A stretch of 5,239 nucleotides of DNA from contig JAZLKM010000081.1 of the NCBI GenBank assembly GCA_045597645.1, forward strand, positions 1-5,239. Direction: 5' to 3'. Below the pieces are notes generated by a model. The model had not been told where the DNA came from. It did no database searches and was given only the letters and a program-made list of their open reading frames with translations. Source of the stretch: JAKSSE01 sp045597645. Its GTDB lineage: Bacteria; Bacillota; Clostridia; Lachnospirales; Lachnospiraceae. Made by a program: the position numbers and the translations under genes. Below, one piece after another: positions 4,618 to 5,239 of this stretch (the first letter of the stretch is position 1; every line of letters begins with the position of its first letter).

Positions 4618-5148
4618 ATGAGTTATGTAGGAATTGGAGTAGTAGTTGGAGTACTAGTTGGTATCATTGTTGCAATCATATCAATAAAGGCAAGCAATAG
4701 TAATGGCAAGCTGAAGTCAGAATTTGATGAGCGACAGAATGTGATCCTTGGAAAGGGATATAAGTACGCAGCATATACAGCATGGATTCTGATGGGAATA
4801 GAGATTGTGTTGAAAATAGTTGAGATAGACACACATATTGATGATGCAGCGATGCTGTTCACAATAATTTGCATTTCGCTTATGGTATCAGTGTCTTACG
4901 CAATCTTTAAGGATGCATATTTTGCGCAGAACAATAAGATTAAGAGTTATATAGTACTCTTTGTTGTGTTGACCTTAGTTAATGGTGGAGCTGGAATAGC
5001 ATACATTTGCAGTGGAGCAATGGTTGTAAATGGAGTACTTACATGGAAGGTAATAAACCTTGAGTGCGCAATGTTGTTTGTCATTATTGGTATTGAATAC
5101 CTAATTAAGTATATTGTAGACAGGAACAGTGGTCAGGAGGAAGAGTAA
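4618..5148 (+). CDS. Five-helix membrane protein with FDERQ motif, XRE-linked
   Basis: A 176-residue integral membrane protein. Hydrophobic helices lie at about 3-23, 50-68, 77-98, 110-130 and 146-167. The cytoplasmic loop after helix 1 holds KSEFDERQNVILGKGYKYAAYT (33-54). This FDERQ...GKGYKY pattern is seen in small Firmicutes membrane proteins of unknown function (DUF families) that are often encoded beside an XRE regulator; I recall this as a general pattern and cannot verify the family number. The tail NSGQEEE is acidic. The next gene starts two bases after its stop codon, and that gene's ribosome site lies inside this gene's end, so translation is probably coupled. Its biochemical role is unknown; sensing or resistance to a membrane-active compound is one idea, inferred only from such contexts. 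Confidence 0.82.
   Translation: MSYVGIGVVVGVLVGIIVAIISIKASNSNGKLKSEFDERQNVILGKGYKYAAYTAWILMGIEIVLKIVEIDTHIDDAAMLFTIICISLMVSVSYAIFKDAYFAQNNKIKSYIVLFVVLTLVNGGAGIAYICSGAMVVNGVLTWKVINLECAMLFVIIGIEYLIKYIVDRNSGQEEE
5135..5140 (+). promoter_or_regulatory. Ribosome binding site of the XRE regulator
   Basis: AGGAGG, a perfect anti-16S match, lies 9 bases before the ATG at 5150 and within the last codons of the preceding gene. Confidence 0.85.
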
Positions 5149-5149
5149 T

Positions 5150-5239
5150 ATGAAAAACCTGAAATTAAAAGCGGCGAGAGCTGGAATGGACCTGTCACAG
5201 GAAGAGTTGGCTAAGAAGGTCGGAGTATCCAGACAGACA
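5150..5239 (+). CDS. XRE/Cro-family HTH transcription regulator (partial, 3' cut by window)
   Basis: Thirty codons are present and open to the window edge. The protein begins MKNLKLKAARAGMDLSQEEL, and residues 15-30 (LSQEELAKKVGVSRQT) are the first two helices of an XRE-type helix-turn-helix, with SRQT starting the recognition helix. This start is typical of compact regulators of about 65-70 residues, but the full length cannot be seen. It starts two bases after the stop of the membrane-protein gene, as the last visible gene of the operon. Regulators in this arrangement commonly repress their own operon; here the dyads at 4286-4333 are the natural candidate sites. Confidence 0.92.
   Translation, partial: MKNLKLKAARAGMDLSQEELAKKVGVSRQT

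Overview
The window looks like chromosomal DNA from a low-to-moderate GC Gram-positive anaerobe of the Clostridia, most likely Lachnospiraceae. The support is strong purine Shine-Dalgarno sites, a σA promoter with near-consensus hexamers, U-tailed intrinsic terminators, and a Clostridia-style lgt with YGG in place of the E. coli HGG. No species can be named from the sequence.

Left part (1-3495), all genes on the + strand. A SEC-C zinc-motif protein ends at a terminator hairpin (550-593). Next comes a membrane acyltransferase of the OafA/WecH type; its real start is probably 625, because the longer reading begins inside the terminator loop. After a gap of about 210 bases comes a two-gene unit: a cytoplasmic zinc-dependent phospholipase C-like protein, followed 8 bases later by lgt (prolipoprotein diacylglyceryl transferase). 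That unit closes with a strong terminator (3467-3495).

Middle part (3496-4282), no credible gene. Starting directly after the lgt terminator, about 647 bases (3496-4142) form one giant imperfect inverted repeat. The arms, about 290-300 bases each, can pair through at least 15 consecutive, nested, collinear helices (about 160 base pairs counted by hand). They are capped by a three-way junction with two small hairpins. The region is much richer in GC than the genes (38 of 60 bases at 3541-3600 against 21 of 60 at 4621-4680). It is either a large structured RNA or a fold-back (MITE-like) mobile element; I recognise no known family. It is followed by a purine-only-looking stretch: nine runs of three or more G (4147-4213), then A-tracts with an octamer repeated at exactly 21-base steps (4225-4274).

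Right part (4283-5239). A near-perfect σA promoter (TTGACA, 17-base spacer, TATATT), with dyads in and just after it, drives a tight operon: a 75-residue small membrane protein, a five-helix membrane protein with an FDERQ motif, and an XRE/Cro-type HTH regulator cut by the window edge. The regulator is a likely autoregulator of the operon.

The most noteworthy item is the 3496-4142 fold-back element together with its G-rich and A-rich flank. It separates a conserved housekeeping unit (lgt) from an accessory membrane-protein/regulator module.
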